DNA of 6,459 nt from Thermodesulfobacteriota bacterium (GTDB lineage Bacteria; Desulfobacterota; Syntrophobacteria; BM002): NCBI GenBank assembly GCA_947259475.1, contig CAMYLW010000329.1, forward strand, positions 1 through 6,459, written 5' to 3'. Every line of letters starts with the position of its first letter. Within the stretch, counting starts at the first letter, position 1. A model generated the notes under the pieces. It did not search any database. It saw only the letters and a program-made list of their open reading frames with translations, and was not told the origin of the DNA. Positions 1-5,707 of this stretch are shown piece by piece. The position numbers and the translations under genes were made by a program.

Positions 1-298
1 TGGTCAAGTCATCGGTTGACCACTGGCCTGCCATGAAAGCTTCGCTACCGCCGACACTGCCCCCGAATACTATGGAGCTATAGAAGCGGGGATGGTGAAC
101 CGTGATTGTGGCTTCCAGGGGAAACGGGTCGCTTTTTTCGCCGAAGATAAGACGGGCAGAGCCGTCGATGATAGTGAGTTCTCCCCGGTGCAGACCACGG
201 AGGAGCCTAAAAAGTAATTTCTTGGCAAGCTGATCAAACCGGCTTGGTTTCGTCTGCTCAATAGCAGAAGCTTCCGCTGGAACAATGGAGTGCGTCAT
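1..298 (-). CDS. Cyclopropane-fatty-acyl-phospholipid synthase-family methyltransferase, N-terminal part only
   Basis: Ninety-nine codons from an ATG at 298 down to the window edge. The protein starts MTHSIVPAEASAIEQ and carries the N-terminal non-catalytic domain of the CFA synthase family. Diagnostic stretches are LHRGELTIIDG (about residues 36-46) and HHPRFYSSIVFGGSVGGSEAFM (about 68-89), followed by GQWSTDDLT. Known family members (roughly 380-420 residues) use S-adenosylmethionine to add a methylene group to the double bond of phospholipid-bound unsaturated acyl chains at the membrane. The SAM-binding and catalytic part lies outside the window, so whether this copy makes cyclopropane, methyl-branched or other modified chains cannot be judged. 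An AAAGAGAG ribosome-binding site precedes the ATG. The start is 3 bp after the DUF1365 stop, so the gene is the third of a co-transcribed trio. Family assignment is firm; exact product is inferred. Confidence 0.88.
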   Translation of the reverse strand, partial: MTHSIVPAEASAIEQTKPSRFDQLAKKLLFRLLRGLHRGELTIIDGSARLIFGEKSDPFPLEATITVHHPRFYSSIVFGGSVGGSEAFMAGQWSTDDLT

Positions 299-301
299 GA
301 T

Positions 302-1066
302 CTACTCTCTTTTGTCTGGATGGACATAAAAAACCGCCCCCTTGGACCACAGCCTAAGGGCCTGAAGATGTATCATAGTGGTTACCTTGAGGGTCATTAA
401 GGGATAGGCCAATAAGACCCGGTTCAAGTCACGGCTACTGATTTCCCTTCGGTTCAGGGTCAGAGTGGCATCGAAGAGTTTCCTTTCCTCTTCAATGTTA
501 GTCATGTGCACACTCAATGATTTGCCGGGCTCTTTAAACCTCCAATCGTACCAGATGTCCATATCCATGAAAGGGGAGATGTGAAAATCTTTACCAAACT
601 GATAACGCTTCCACCCCCTCGCAGGATGCTCATTTAGTTCTTCACTCAGGACGTAACAATATTCTTCACCCCAAGGGGTGTTGTGAATTTCAGCCACTAT
701 GGTCTCCACCTGCTCATCGGATGCATCGTAGCAGTAATAGATACTGACCGGATTGAAGCAATAGCCGAAGTAGCGCAAATGAGTGAGCATGCGAATGGGT
801 CCAGTGGGGCGTTTTTGCAATCGATCTTCCACAAGATCACGGACAGCTTGCTGGAGTGGAACTCTGGGATCGCCCAGGTGATCCCGACGACGCAGATAAG
901 CGAGATTAATCCGATTGTGCGACCAAAGAATATTCCCGTGGAACAGTTCCGGCAGTTCCTCCAGGTCGAGAAACATAAAGAAAATACGATAGCGAAAGGA
1001 GTTCTCCACCGGACGGAAGCGACGGTGGCGAACGTTCCCCTCGTAGATGCAGCTATTAGGGTTCAC
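302..1066 (-). CDS. DUF1365 domain-containing protein
   Basis: A complete 254-residue protein and a full-length member of the DUF1365 family. Recognisable family motifs are RHRRFRPVENSFRYRIFFMF (about 13-32), FNPVSIYYCYD (104-114), EIHNTPWGE (126-134) and KDFHISPFMDM (159-169). I see no signal peptide or obvious membrane helix. The biochemical activity of the family is not established to my knowledge; its repeated linkage to CFA synthases and FAD oxidoreductases points to fatty acyl modification. The start is a GTG at 1066-1064. It overlaps the TGA of the upstream oxidoreductase as GTGA, which fits translational coupling and supports this start, as does the conserved N-terminus right behind it. 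The gene ends with TAG at 302, 3 bp before the next start. Family call is firm; function is inferred from context only. Confidence 0.93.
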   Translation of the reverse strand: MNPNSCIYEGNVRHRRFRPVENSFRYRIFFMFLDLEELPELFHGNILWSHNRINLAYLRRRDHLGDPRVPLQQAVRDLVEDRLQKRPTGPIRMLTHLRYFGYCFNPVSIYYCYDASDEQVETIVAEIHNTPWGEEYCYVLSEELNEHPARGWKRYQFGKDFHISPFMDMDIWYDWRFKEPGKSLSVHMTNIEEERKLFDATLTLNRREISSRDLNRVLLAYPLMTLKVTTMIHLQALRLWSKGAVFYVHPDKRE

Positions 1067-2307
1067 AGGGATTTCCCGAAATGCTCACACACAGCCAGAG
1101 CGCTGTTTACCCCGTCCTCATGGAAACCATAGCCCCAGTAGGCACCGCAGAAATAGGTGCGATTGACACCGTTTATCTCCTGGCGACGCTCCTGGGCCAT
1201 GGGTCCCCGGGGAGTATAGACCGGGTGGTGGTAGTTGAACTCTTTGATGATCTTGGTTTGATCAATAATCTCAGCCCGATTGAGGGTAAGGCAGAAATCA
1301 GTCGGTGGGGTGAGGCTTTGGAGCATGTTCATGTAATAGGTCACAGCTACCCTTCCCAAGTCCACCCGGGGAATATGGTAGTTCCAGCTTGCCCAGGCAC
1401 CTCTTCTCTTAGGGAGGACGGATGAGTCGGTATGCAAAATAGCCAGATTATCCTGATATGGGATCGCCGCCAATAGCTCCCGCTCCGCATCGGAGGGATC
1501 GGCCAGCATGGCCAGGGCCTGATCGCTGTGCGCTGCTATTACAACTTGATCAAATCTCTCCACTTCACCATGCCGCGGCCTCAGCTCTACGTGATCAGCG
1601 TGTCGCTCAATGGACTCCACCGGGCAACTGAGTCGCACTTTGTCTTTATAAAACCGGGTAAGAGGTTCTACGTAGGTCCTTGAACCACCTTTGATTACCT
1701 GCCACTGAGGCTGGTCTCTCACCTTGAGAAAACCGTGGTTGTTGAAAAACTGAACAAAGTAATGGGCCGGAAACTCGTAGAATTGCTTTGGGTCGGTCGA
1801 CCAGATCGCCTCCCCCATGGGGATGATGAAATGATGGATAAAAGTCTGGGAGTACCCTTTTCCCTCCAGATAAGCTCCGAGAGTGGTTTTATCGTCATTG
1901 GCCCGCAGAATCTCTTGAGCCTCACGGCGAAAGCGAAATGCGTCCACAAGCATGCGATAAAAAGAAGGCCGTAGTAGGTTGCGCCTCTGGGCGAAGAGAG
2001 AGTTCAGGGTGCTGGGGCAGTACTCCAGGTCTGTTTTTTCACTCTGGACGCTGAAGCCCATGTTAGAGGGCTGCCAGGCCACGCCCAGCTGCTTCATCAG
2101 CTTTACGAAGTTGGGATAGGTGTCCTCGTTAAAAACGATGAAACCAGTGTCCACAGGGTAATTTGCACCATTGAGCTCCACATCGATGGTGTTAGTGTGA
2201 CCGCCGATATAGTCGTTGGCCTCGAATACCACGAGATCGTGGTTTTGGCAGAGGAGGTAGGCAGCAACCATTCCTGAAATACCGGTACCGACAATGGCGA
2301 TTCTCAT
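1063..2307 (-). CDS. FAD-dependent oxidoreductase, amine oxidase-like (COG2907 type)
   Basis: A complete 414-residue flavoprotein. The N-terminus MRIAIVGTGISGMVAAYLL is a Rossmann dinucleotide-binding fold with GxGxxG at residues 7-12. The ribose-binding acidic residue is E29 in VVFEA, and the following GGHTNT motif (35-40) is typical of the flavin amine oxidase and desaturase superfamily. Further family stretches are DTGFIVFNEDTYPNF (53-67), FIIPMGEAIWST (160-171), VIKGGSRTYVEPL (204-216) and the C-terminal FAD contact FCGAYWGYGFHEDGVNSA (387-403). The substrate is not readable from sequence. Because relatives are encoded beside CFA-type methyltransferases, an oxidation of membrane-lipid acyl chains is the likely role. 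It is the first gene of the trio and overlaps DUF1365 by 4 bp. The ATG at 2307 directly starts the conserved fold and has an AAGGGAAA-like ribosome-binding site slightly far upstream. I recognise no clean promoter in front of it; the upstream DNA is the word-array spacer. Confidence 0.92.
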   Translation of the reverse strand: MRIAIVGTGISGMVAAYLLCQNHDLVVFEANDYIGGHTNTIDVELNGANYPVDTGFIVFNEDTYPNFVKLMKQLGVAWQPSNMGFSVQSEKTDLEYCPSTLNSLFAQRRNLLRPSFYRMLVDAFRFRREAQEILRANDDKTTLGAYLEGKGYSQTFIHHFIIPMGEAIWSTDPKQFYEFPAHYFVQFFNNHGFLKVRDQPQWQVIKGGSRTYVEPLTRFYKDKVRLSCPVESIERHADHVELRPRHGEVERFDQVVIAAHSDQALAMLADPSDAERELLAAIPYQDNLAILHTDSSVLPKRRGAWASWNYHIPRVDLGRVAVTYYMNMLQSLTPPTDFCLTLNRAEIIDQTKIIKEFNYHHPVYTPRGPMAQERRQEINGVNRTYFCGAYWGYGFHEDGVNSALAVCEHFGKSL

Positions 2308-2341
2308 GGTAGGTTTCCCTTGTCTAGTCCTCAGAAAGCTT

Positions 2342-2603
2342 CAATCTACAATTTCTCAGTTCCTCAATCCCCCAATTCCGCCTTCTACCTATTACAACAA
2401 ATGACAGCGAAGCGTAGTGACCTAATGACGCCACAGGCATATGACTAATGTCCTACCCCATGCTTCGTGCTCTACGCTCTAGGCCTTCCGCAATCCGAAT
2501 TCCGCAATCCGAAATGTCTCCGTCTCGCCGTGTCTCCGCGTCCCCGCGTCGTTTTGTTTTGTTCGGTTCCTAGTGTCTAGTCCCTAGTGCCTAGTATTTT
2601 CTG
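2342..2603. repeat. Intergenic mosaic of short degenerate tandem arrays
   Basis: This gene-free spacer consists mostly of adjacent arrays of short related words. On the plus strand they are:
- 2342-2380: CAATCTA, CAATTTCT, CAGTTCCT, CAATCCCC, CAATTCCG (8-bp period).
- 2461-2481: TGCTTCG, TGCTCTA, CGCTCTA (7 bp).
- 2486-2513: TTCCGCAATCCGAA twice, exactly; each copy is itself two related 7-mers.
- 2515-2550: TGTC then TCCGTCTC, GCCGTGTC, TCCGCGTC, CCCGCGTC (8 bp).
- 2551-2570: GTTTT, GTTTT, GTTCG, GTTCC (5 bp).
- 2570-2597: CTAGTGT, CTAGTCC, CTAGTGC, CTAGTAT (7 bp).
The stretch 2400-2455 has weaker words around TGAC and AATG. No convincing ORF, hairpin terminator or promoter was seen. The words suggest slippage-type growth, but origin and role are unknown. 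Confidence 0.85.
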
Positions 2604-2630
2604 CTAGCTGCCCATTGCCACCTGCCTGCT
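2603..2630. repeat. 7-bp degenerate tandem array at the 3' end of the vWA reading frame
   Basis: Four plus-strand units GCTAGCT, GCCCATT, GCCACCT and GCCTGCT follow each other at a strict 7-bp step. They have the same style as the word arrays of the adjacent spacer. The stretch lies inside the reading frame that would form the vWA protein's C-terminus if its frameshift were repaired, so the residues SRQVAMGS and the TAG at 2606-2604 would be encoded by array DNA. This suggests the array has invaded or replaced the original gene end. Units share the G, C and T positions only partly, so the periodicity is suggestive rather than proven. Confidence 0.5.
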
Positions 2631-2664
2631 TGCTCTCTTCGGTGGCGCGCCGGAATTGAGCCAC

Positions 2665-3885
2665 TCAACTCCCCGCCTTATACCTGCCAGGGTGAGGTCT
2701 TCCATGGGAAAGATCTCGCCGACTTGGCCCCCGCCTGATGCCTGCCAGGGTGAGGTCTTCCATGGGAAATATTTCGCCAATCTGGTCAATGGTCTGGCTT
2801 TCACGGAGCCACCTTGATCGGGGGATAGGGTTGAGCCAGACACTGTGGGTGAAGTGATTGCGGATCTGCAACAGCCAATCTCGCCCTGGCACTCTAATTT
2901 TGGAAAAATAGTCCATGGCGCCATTGGAAAGCATGAGCTCGGCCGGAGCCATGTTGGCGTCGCCTATAATGATTACCCTGGTTTCCGGGTCACGTCGAAC
3001 CAGGTGGTGTATAAGATAGGGGGTAAGCCGCTTCGGGTCGCTATAGACACAGCCGTAGACGCAGTTGTGGAAATAATAATAATCTAAATCCTTGAAGTGA
3101 TCGCGCATGAGACCGAAAACCAGTTTGACCAGATCTAAATAAGGTCGCATGGAAGCCCCGCCATTGTCCAGCAGCACGATAACCTGGATACGATCTCGCA
3201 GTTCTCTTTTAAAGACCAGTTCGATTTCCCCGCCGTTTCTGCAGGAGCGATCAATGGTCTCATCCACATCCAGTTCGGTTAGGGGGCCTGCAGGTGCCAT
3301 GTGCTTCAGGGCGGCGAGGACCTGGCGGAGATTTTCGGCCCGAAGGGTGGCGCTGGTGGCATAATCGACATAGCGGCGGCTCTCTATGACCTTGAGGGCA
3401 GAGCCATGCAGTGAGTCGCCGTGTACCCTGATCCCTTCGCGATCAGCACCGGAATGACCGAAGGCTGAGGTGCCACCGGTACCAACCCAGGTATGACCAC
3501 CTTGATGTTTCCCTCTCTGCTCCATGACCACATCCCAGAAACGTTGGAGCAGTTCAGGCAACGACAGCCGCTCCAATGCGTCATCCGGCAATGAGCCTTG
3601 GGCCATCTCTTCTTCTAGCCAGCGACGAAAAGCTTTATCATCCCAGGCCTGCTGAGAGAACTTTGGGATTTCCGCACCCTCAGCCCCAAGGAAATAAGCT
3701 GCGAATGCCTGCTCGAAACCATCGAAGTGCTCAACTTTCTTAACAAAAATTAGTCGCATAAGAATGAAGAGTCGATCCAGGTCAGGAGCAAGCCCCTTCT
3801 CCATGGCCTGGTAGAATTCCAGCACATGGCGGAGGCTGATGGGGACACCCTGCTCACGCAGTTGGTAAAAGAAAGGAAGGAACAT
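2665..3885 (-). CDS. CoxE-like von Willebrand factor A domain protein with frameshifted C-terminus
   Basis: As written, 406 residues. The N-terminal half (MFLPFFYQLREQGVPISLRHVLEFY onward, 1-230) matches the CoxE-like vWA family, including the characteristic WVGTGGTSAFGHSG (133-146). The vWA domain spans about 231-352. Its metal-site region reads VLLDNGGASM (237-246), with D240 kept but not the classical DxSxS spacing. A second acidic strand end is IIIGDANM (305-312). Family members work with MoxR AAA+ ATPases in cofactor insertion or protein maturation in the cytoplasm, as CoxD/CoxE do for CO dehydrogenase; the client here is unknown. Residues after 386 (PSRRDLSHGRPHPG...) are a frame-shifted reading of a repeated segment. 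Removing one G from the G5 run at 2732-2728 would give about 426 residues ending at 2604. The start is 20 bp after the ATPase stop and has a weak AAGAACGA-like ribosome-binding site. Family call firm, C-terminus doubtful. Confidence 0.88.
   Translation of the reverse strand: MFLPFFYQLREQGVPISLRHVLEFYQAMEKGLAPDLDRLFILMRLIFVKKVEHFDGFEQAFAAYFLGAEGAEIPKFSQQAWDDKAFRRWLEEEMAQGSLPDDALERLSLPELLQRFWDVVMEQRGKHQGGHTWVGTGGTSAFGHSGADREGIRVHGDSLHGSALKVIESRRYVDYATSATLRAENLRQVLAALKHMAPAGPLTELDVDETIDRSCRNGGEIELVFKRELRDRIQVIVLLDNGGASMRPYLDLVKLVFGLMRDHFKDLDYYYFHNCVYGCVYSDPKRLTPYLIHHLVRRDPETRVIIIGDANMAPAELMLSNGAMDYFSKIRVPGRDWLLQIRNHFTHSVWLNPIPRSRWLRESQTIDQIGEIFPMEDLTLAGIRRGPSRRDLSHGRPHPGRYKAGS
2671..2785 (-). 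repeat. Imperfect 58-bp tandem duplication inside the vWA gene
   Basis: Copy one is 2785-2729 and copy two is 2727-2671, at an offset of 58 bp. Over 57 aligned columns 50 are identical, including an uninterrupted 29-bp core (2683-2711 against 2741-2769). Read in their own frames the copies encode QIGEIFPMEDLTLAGIRRG and QVGEIFPMEDLTLAGIRRG. The differences fall at third codon positions, apart from the first base of the Ile/Val codon. Because 58 is not a multiple of three, the second copy is out of frame with the first. The junction contains a run of five G on the minus strand; one G fewer would make the duplication an in-frame 57 bp. Confidence 0.92.
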
Positions 3886-3905
3886 GATTGTCGTTCTTGT
3901 GCTCG

Positions 3906-4730
3906 CTAAAGGTTTTTTCGCTCTACGCCCTTGTGTTGCAGCAAGTCTTGAGTACGCTTGAGGAGAGTTCCGAGCAAAGGAATTTTGTCAGGGGTGATTG
4001 GCGGTTTCGCACCATCTAGCTGTAGGGCACCGAGCCAATCCAACAGTTCTGCGGTAGCAGGCGGCTTCTCGAAACCTTGCTGCCGCAAATGATAGAAGAT
4101 GGCCAGGGCTGAATCCATAAGGGGAGCAGAAATCTCAGGGTAGTGCAACCGGATAATCTCGGTCATCTCTTCCATTGAGGGAAAGGGAATATGGTGGCAG
4201 TAACAGCGGCGGAGGAAAGGATCTGAAAGCTCCCTTTTGGCGTTGCTGGTGATTATGGTTATGGGCATATGGTTGGCCTTCACCTTGTGGTTTATCTCGC
4301 GGATGATAAAGGAGGCGTCTTCCAGCACGTCCAGCAGATTGTCCTGGGTGTCCGAATCAGTCTTGTCGATCTCGTCCAGCAGAAGGACGCGTCGATCCTC
4401 TGCCAGAAAAGCGCGGCCGATAGGGCCGAAGCCCAGGTAATCCCAAATGTCGTTTACATCCCGACCGCTCTCCTCGGTGCCGAAACGCGAGTCGTTGAGG
4501 CGCAAGACTGTGTCATAAACGTAGCAAAGCTCCTCGCCTTTGAAGGTGGATTTGCAGCGAGCCTCTTCCAGAGTCAAGTCCAGGGCCCGGGCAATCTCGA
4601 AGGCCAACTGGGTCTTGCCGGTTCCGGCCTCCCCGGTGACCAGCAAGGGTTTTTCCATGGCAGTCGAGATGTTGACGATCTCTTTTAGTTCGGGATTGAG
4701 GTAATACTTGTCGGTGCCGAGAAATTGCAT
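3906..4730 (-). CDS. MoxR-family AAA+ ATPase
   Basis: A complete 274-residue single-domain AAA+ ATPase. Walker A is GEAGTGKT (33-40), Walker B is RVLLLDEID (114-122), sensor 1 is TSNAKRE (161-167), and the arginine finger region is DPFLRRCYCHH (170-180). The lid with sensor 2 lies around KPPATAELLDWLGAL (222-236). Length and order fit MoxR-type ATPases that pair with vWA proteins and remodel or load cofactors into target enzymes in the cytoplasm, using ATP. The vWA partner starts 20 bp downstream on the same strand, so the two form an operon. The ATG at 4730 has a good GAGAGG ribosome-binding site, and a well-spaced sigma70-like promoter lies about 50-80 bp upstream. The client enzyme is not identifiable from the window. 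Function as an ATPase is firm; its cellular task is inference. Confidence 0.93.
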   Translation of the reverse strand: MQFLGTDKYYLNPELKEIVNISTAMEKPLLVTGEAGTGKTQLAFEIARALDLTLEEARCKSTFKGEELCYVYDTVLRLNDSRFGTEESGRDVNDIWDYLGFGPIGRAFLAEDRRVLLLDEIDKTDSDTQDNLLDVLEDASFIIREINHKVKANHMPITIITSNAKRELSDPFLRRCYCHHIPFPSMEEMTEIIRLHYPEISAPLMDSALAIFYHLRQQGFEKPPATAELLDWLGALQLDGAKPPITPDKIPLLGTLLKRTQDLLQHKGVERKNL

Positions 4731-4778
4731 TGATCCCTCTCTTTACACTTTTTATTATGTTTTCCAAAGGTTAAAGTT

Positions 4779-4807
4779 ATTTTAGCGAATTCAATGGGAA
4801 AATGCAA
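4779..4807 (-). promoter_or_regulatory. Candidate sigma70-type promoter for the MoxR-vWA operon
   Basis: On the minus strand TTGCAT (4807-4802) and TAAAAT (4784-4779) are separated by exactly 17 bp. The predicted start of transcription falls near 4772, leaving a leader of about 40 nt before the ATPase ATG at 4730. The box match and spacing are good and the surrounding DNA is AT-rich; there is no experimental support. Confidence 0.55.
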
Positions 4808-4828
4808 TTCACTCTCCTATTTTTCGCA

Positions 4829-4857
4829 TTGCCCCCATGAGGCTGCATACTTATAGT
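4829..4857 (+). promoter_or_regulatory. Candidate sigma70-type promoter for the flavin reductase transcript
   Basis: TTGCCC (4829-4834) and TATAGT (4852-4857) are separated by 17 bp on the plus strand. The start of transcription would fall near 4864, before both the 40-codon ORF at 4903 and the flavin reductase at 5003. With the minus-strand candidate at 4779-4807 this makes a compact divergent promoter region whose -35 boxes lie about 20 bp apart. Only the -10 box is a strong match. Confidence 0.45.
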
Positions 4858-4902
4858 TAGAAGAGTTAATCCAGCGGGAAAAACTTACCAGGGGAAGAGG
4901 TA

Positions 4903-5025
4903 ATGCCAGAACGAAGGACAGTGCTTTCCAAAGATAAAATAGAGTTTCTGAAAATCTGGAAAGAAGAGCAGCACGACCACCTGCAAAAAGAAAGGATTTT
5001 CAATGGCGAAGGTGCACATAGGTGA
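4903..5025 (+). CDS. Possible 40-residue small protein upstream of flavin reductase
   Basis: ATG at 4903, TGA at 5023-5025. The product begins MPERRTVLSKDKIEFLKIWK and is rich in charged residues (K, E, R, D, H), with a potential short amphipathic helix and no membrane segment. A strong AGGGGAAGAGG ribosome-binding site stands just before the ATG, which is the main reason to list it. Its end overlaps the first 23 nt of the flavin reductase gene in another frame, so the two could be translationally coupled. I do not recognise the sequence, and no family can be named. It could equally be untranslated leader, since the downstream gene has its own AAGGA site inside this ORF. Confidence 0.35.
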   Translation: MPERRTVLSKDKIEFLKIWKEEQHDHLQKERIFNGEGAHR

Positions 5026-5596
5026 TCAAACATGTGTTCTACCCATGGCAACCACCATCCTTGGCTCTCATTTTCAAGGCCGACTGAATTTTATGACCCT
5101 GGGATGGCTGACAAGAGTCAACTTCAAGCCACCCATGCTCGGGGTGGCCGTAAACCAGGGCCATGCTTCCCACGCCGCTATCGTAGAAACAGGTGAGTTC
5201 AGCGTGAACTTCCCCTCTGTTGATATGGTGGAGGTCACTGATTACGTTGGCTTGGTTTCCGGGAAGCGTGTCGACAAGTCCAAGCTTTTCGAGATATTCT
5301 ACGGCGAACTGAAAGGTGCACCGATGATCAGCGAATGCCCGCTAACCATAGAGTGTAAGCTTTCAAAAACCGTGGAATTACCAACCAACTCTTTTTTCAT
5401 CGGTGAGATTGTGGGTAGTTATTGTGAAGAGCAATTCCTCACCAACGGTGCGCCCGACATTAAAAAGGTAAAACCATTCTTGCTCACTATGCCAGACAAC
5501 AGGTATTGGTCAGTGGGTGACTCCATTGGTCGTGCCTGGAGCGACGGCAAGTCAATGCGAAAACGACAAAAAGGACAGACACCGAGTGATGATTAG
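5003..5596 (+). CDS. Flavin reductase-like FMN-binding protein
   Basis: A complete 197-residue member of the flavin reductase-like, FMN-binding split-barrel family. Typical stretches are FMTLGWLTRVNFKPPMLGVAV (30-50), NQGHASHAAIVETGEFSVNFPS (51-72), DYVGLVSGKRVDKSKLF (80-96), CPLTIECKL (112-120) and FFIGEIVGSYCEE (131-143), with the C-terminal TMPDNRYWSVGDSIGRAW (162-179). Relatives bind FMN. Some pass electrons from NAD(P)H to free flavin or to a partner oxygenase or oxidoreductase, and the physiological partner in this subgroup is usually unknown. Length and N-terminus match relatives from the first residues, supporting the ATG at 5003; AAGGA lies 6 nt upstream. A candidate promoter sits at 4829-4857, and a stem-loop starts right after the stop. 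The lysine- and arginine-rich tail KSMRKRQKGQ is unremarkable. Confidence 0.92.
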   Translation: MAKVHIGDQTCVLPMATTILGSHFQGRLNFMTLGWLTRVNFKPPMLGVAVNQGHASHAAIVETGEFSVNFPSVDMVEVTDYVGLVSGKRVDKSKLFEIFYGELKGAPMISECPLTIECKLSKTVELPTNSFFIGEIVGSYCEEQFLTNGAPDIKKVKPFLLTMPDNRYWSVGDSIGRAWSDGKSMRKRQKGQTPSDD

Positions 5597-5640
5597 ACTC
5601 AACAACCCCACCGGGTTGGTCGCTAATCTAGTTGAGTTTT
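5597..5640 (+). terminator. Candidate intrinsic terminator after flavin reductase
   Basis: Directly after the TAG, ACTCAAC (5597-5603) pairs with GTTGAGT (5631-5637), followed by a short T run (5637-5640). Inside the loop CAACCC (5603-5608) can pair with GGGTTG (5613-5618), so two nested or competing stems are possible. The outer stem is only 7 bp with a long loop and the T tract is only four bases, so termination efficiency is doubtful. Confidence 0.4.
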
Positions 5641-5657
5641 GCTGGTTAACTGGTAAT

Positions 5658-5684
5658 CTCTGTATGGTTTGGTAAACCGCAGAG
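5658..5684. other. Imperfect hairpin
   Basis: CTCTG (5658-5662) pairs with CAGAG (5680-5684), and GGTTT (5666-5670) pairs with AAACC (5674-5678) around a three-base loop, with an asymmetric internal bulge. There is no T tract on either side, so it does not look like a terminator. Its role, if any, is unknown. Confidence 0.35.
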
Positions 5685-5707
5685 CCGAGACATTAATCCC
5701 CATTTTA

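Noticed and set aside
683..1132. Plus-strand open frame of 149 codons
   Set aside because: It lies antisense to the well-conserved DUF1365 gene and the 3' end of the FAD oxidoreductase gene. The product has no recognisable family features.
2342..2597. CRISPR array
   Set aside because: Repeats are only 5-8 bp (or 14 bp twice), directly adjacent and without spacers, and no cas gene is nearby.
2728..2732. Programmed ribosomal frameshifting to restore the vWA C-terminus
   Set aside because: The G5 run is short, no classic slippery heptamer or downstream structure was seen, and the duplication itself explains the frame loss. It cannot be excluded without expression data.
2604..2924. Minus-strand open frame of 106 codons
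   Set aside because: Not a separate gene. Its first part is an out-of-frame reading of the vWA gene and its last part is the displaced vWA C-terminus, described there.
4269..4688. Plus-strand open frame of 139 codons
   Set aside because: It mirrors the codon pattern of the MoxR ATPase on the other strand and has no ribosome-binding site or family motif.
4866..5051. Minus-strand open frame of 61 codons over the flavin reductase start
   Set aside because: It overlaps the flavin reductase 5' end and its leader on the opposite strand, with no ribosome-binding site or recognisable product.
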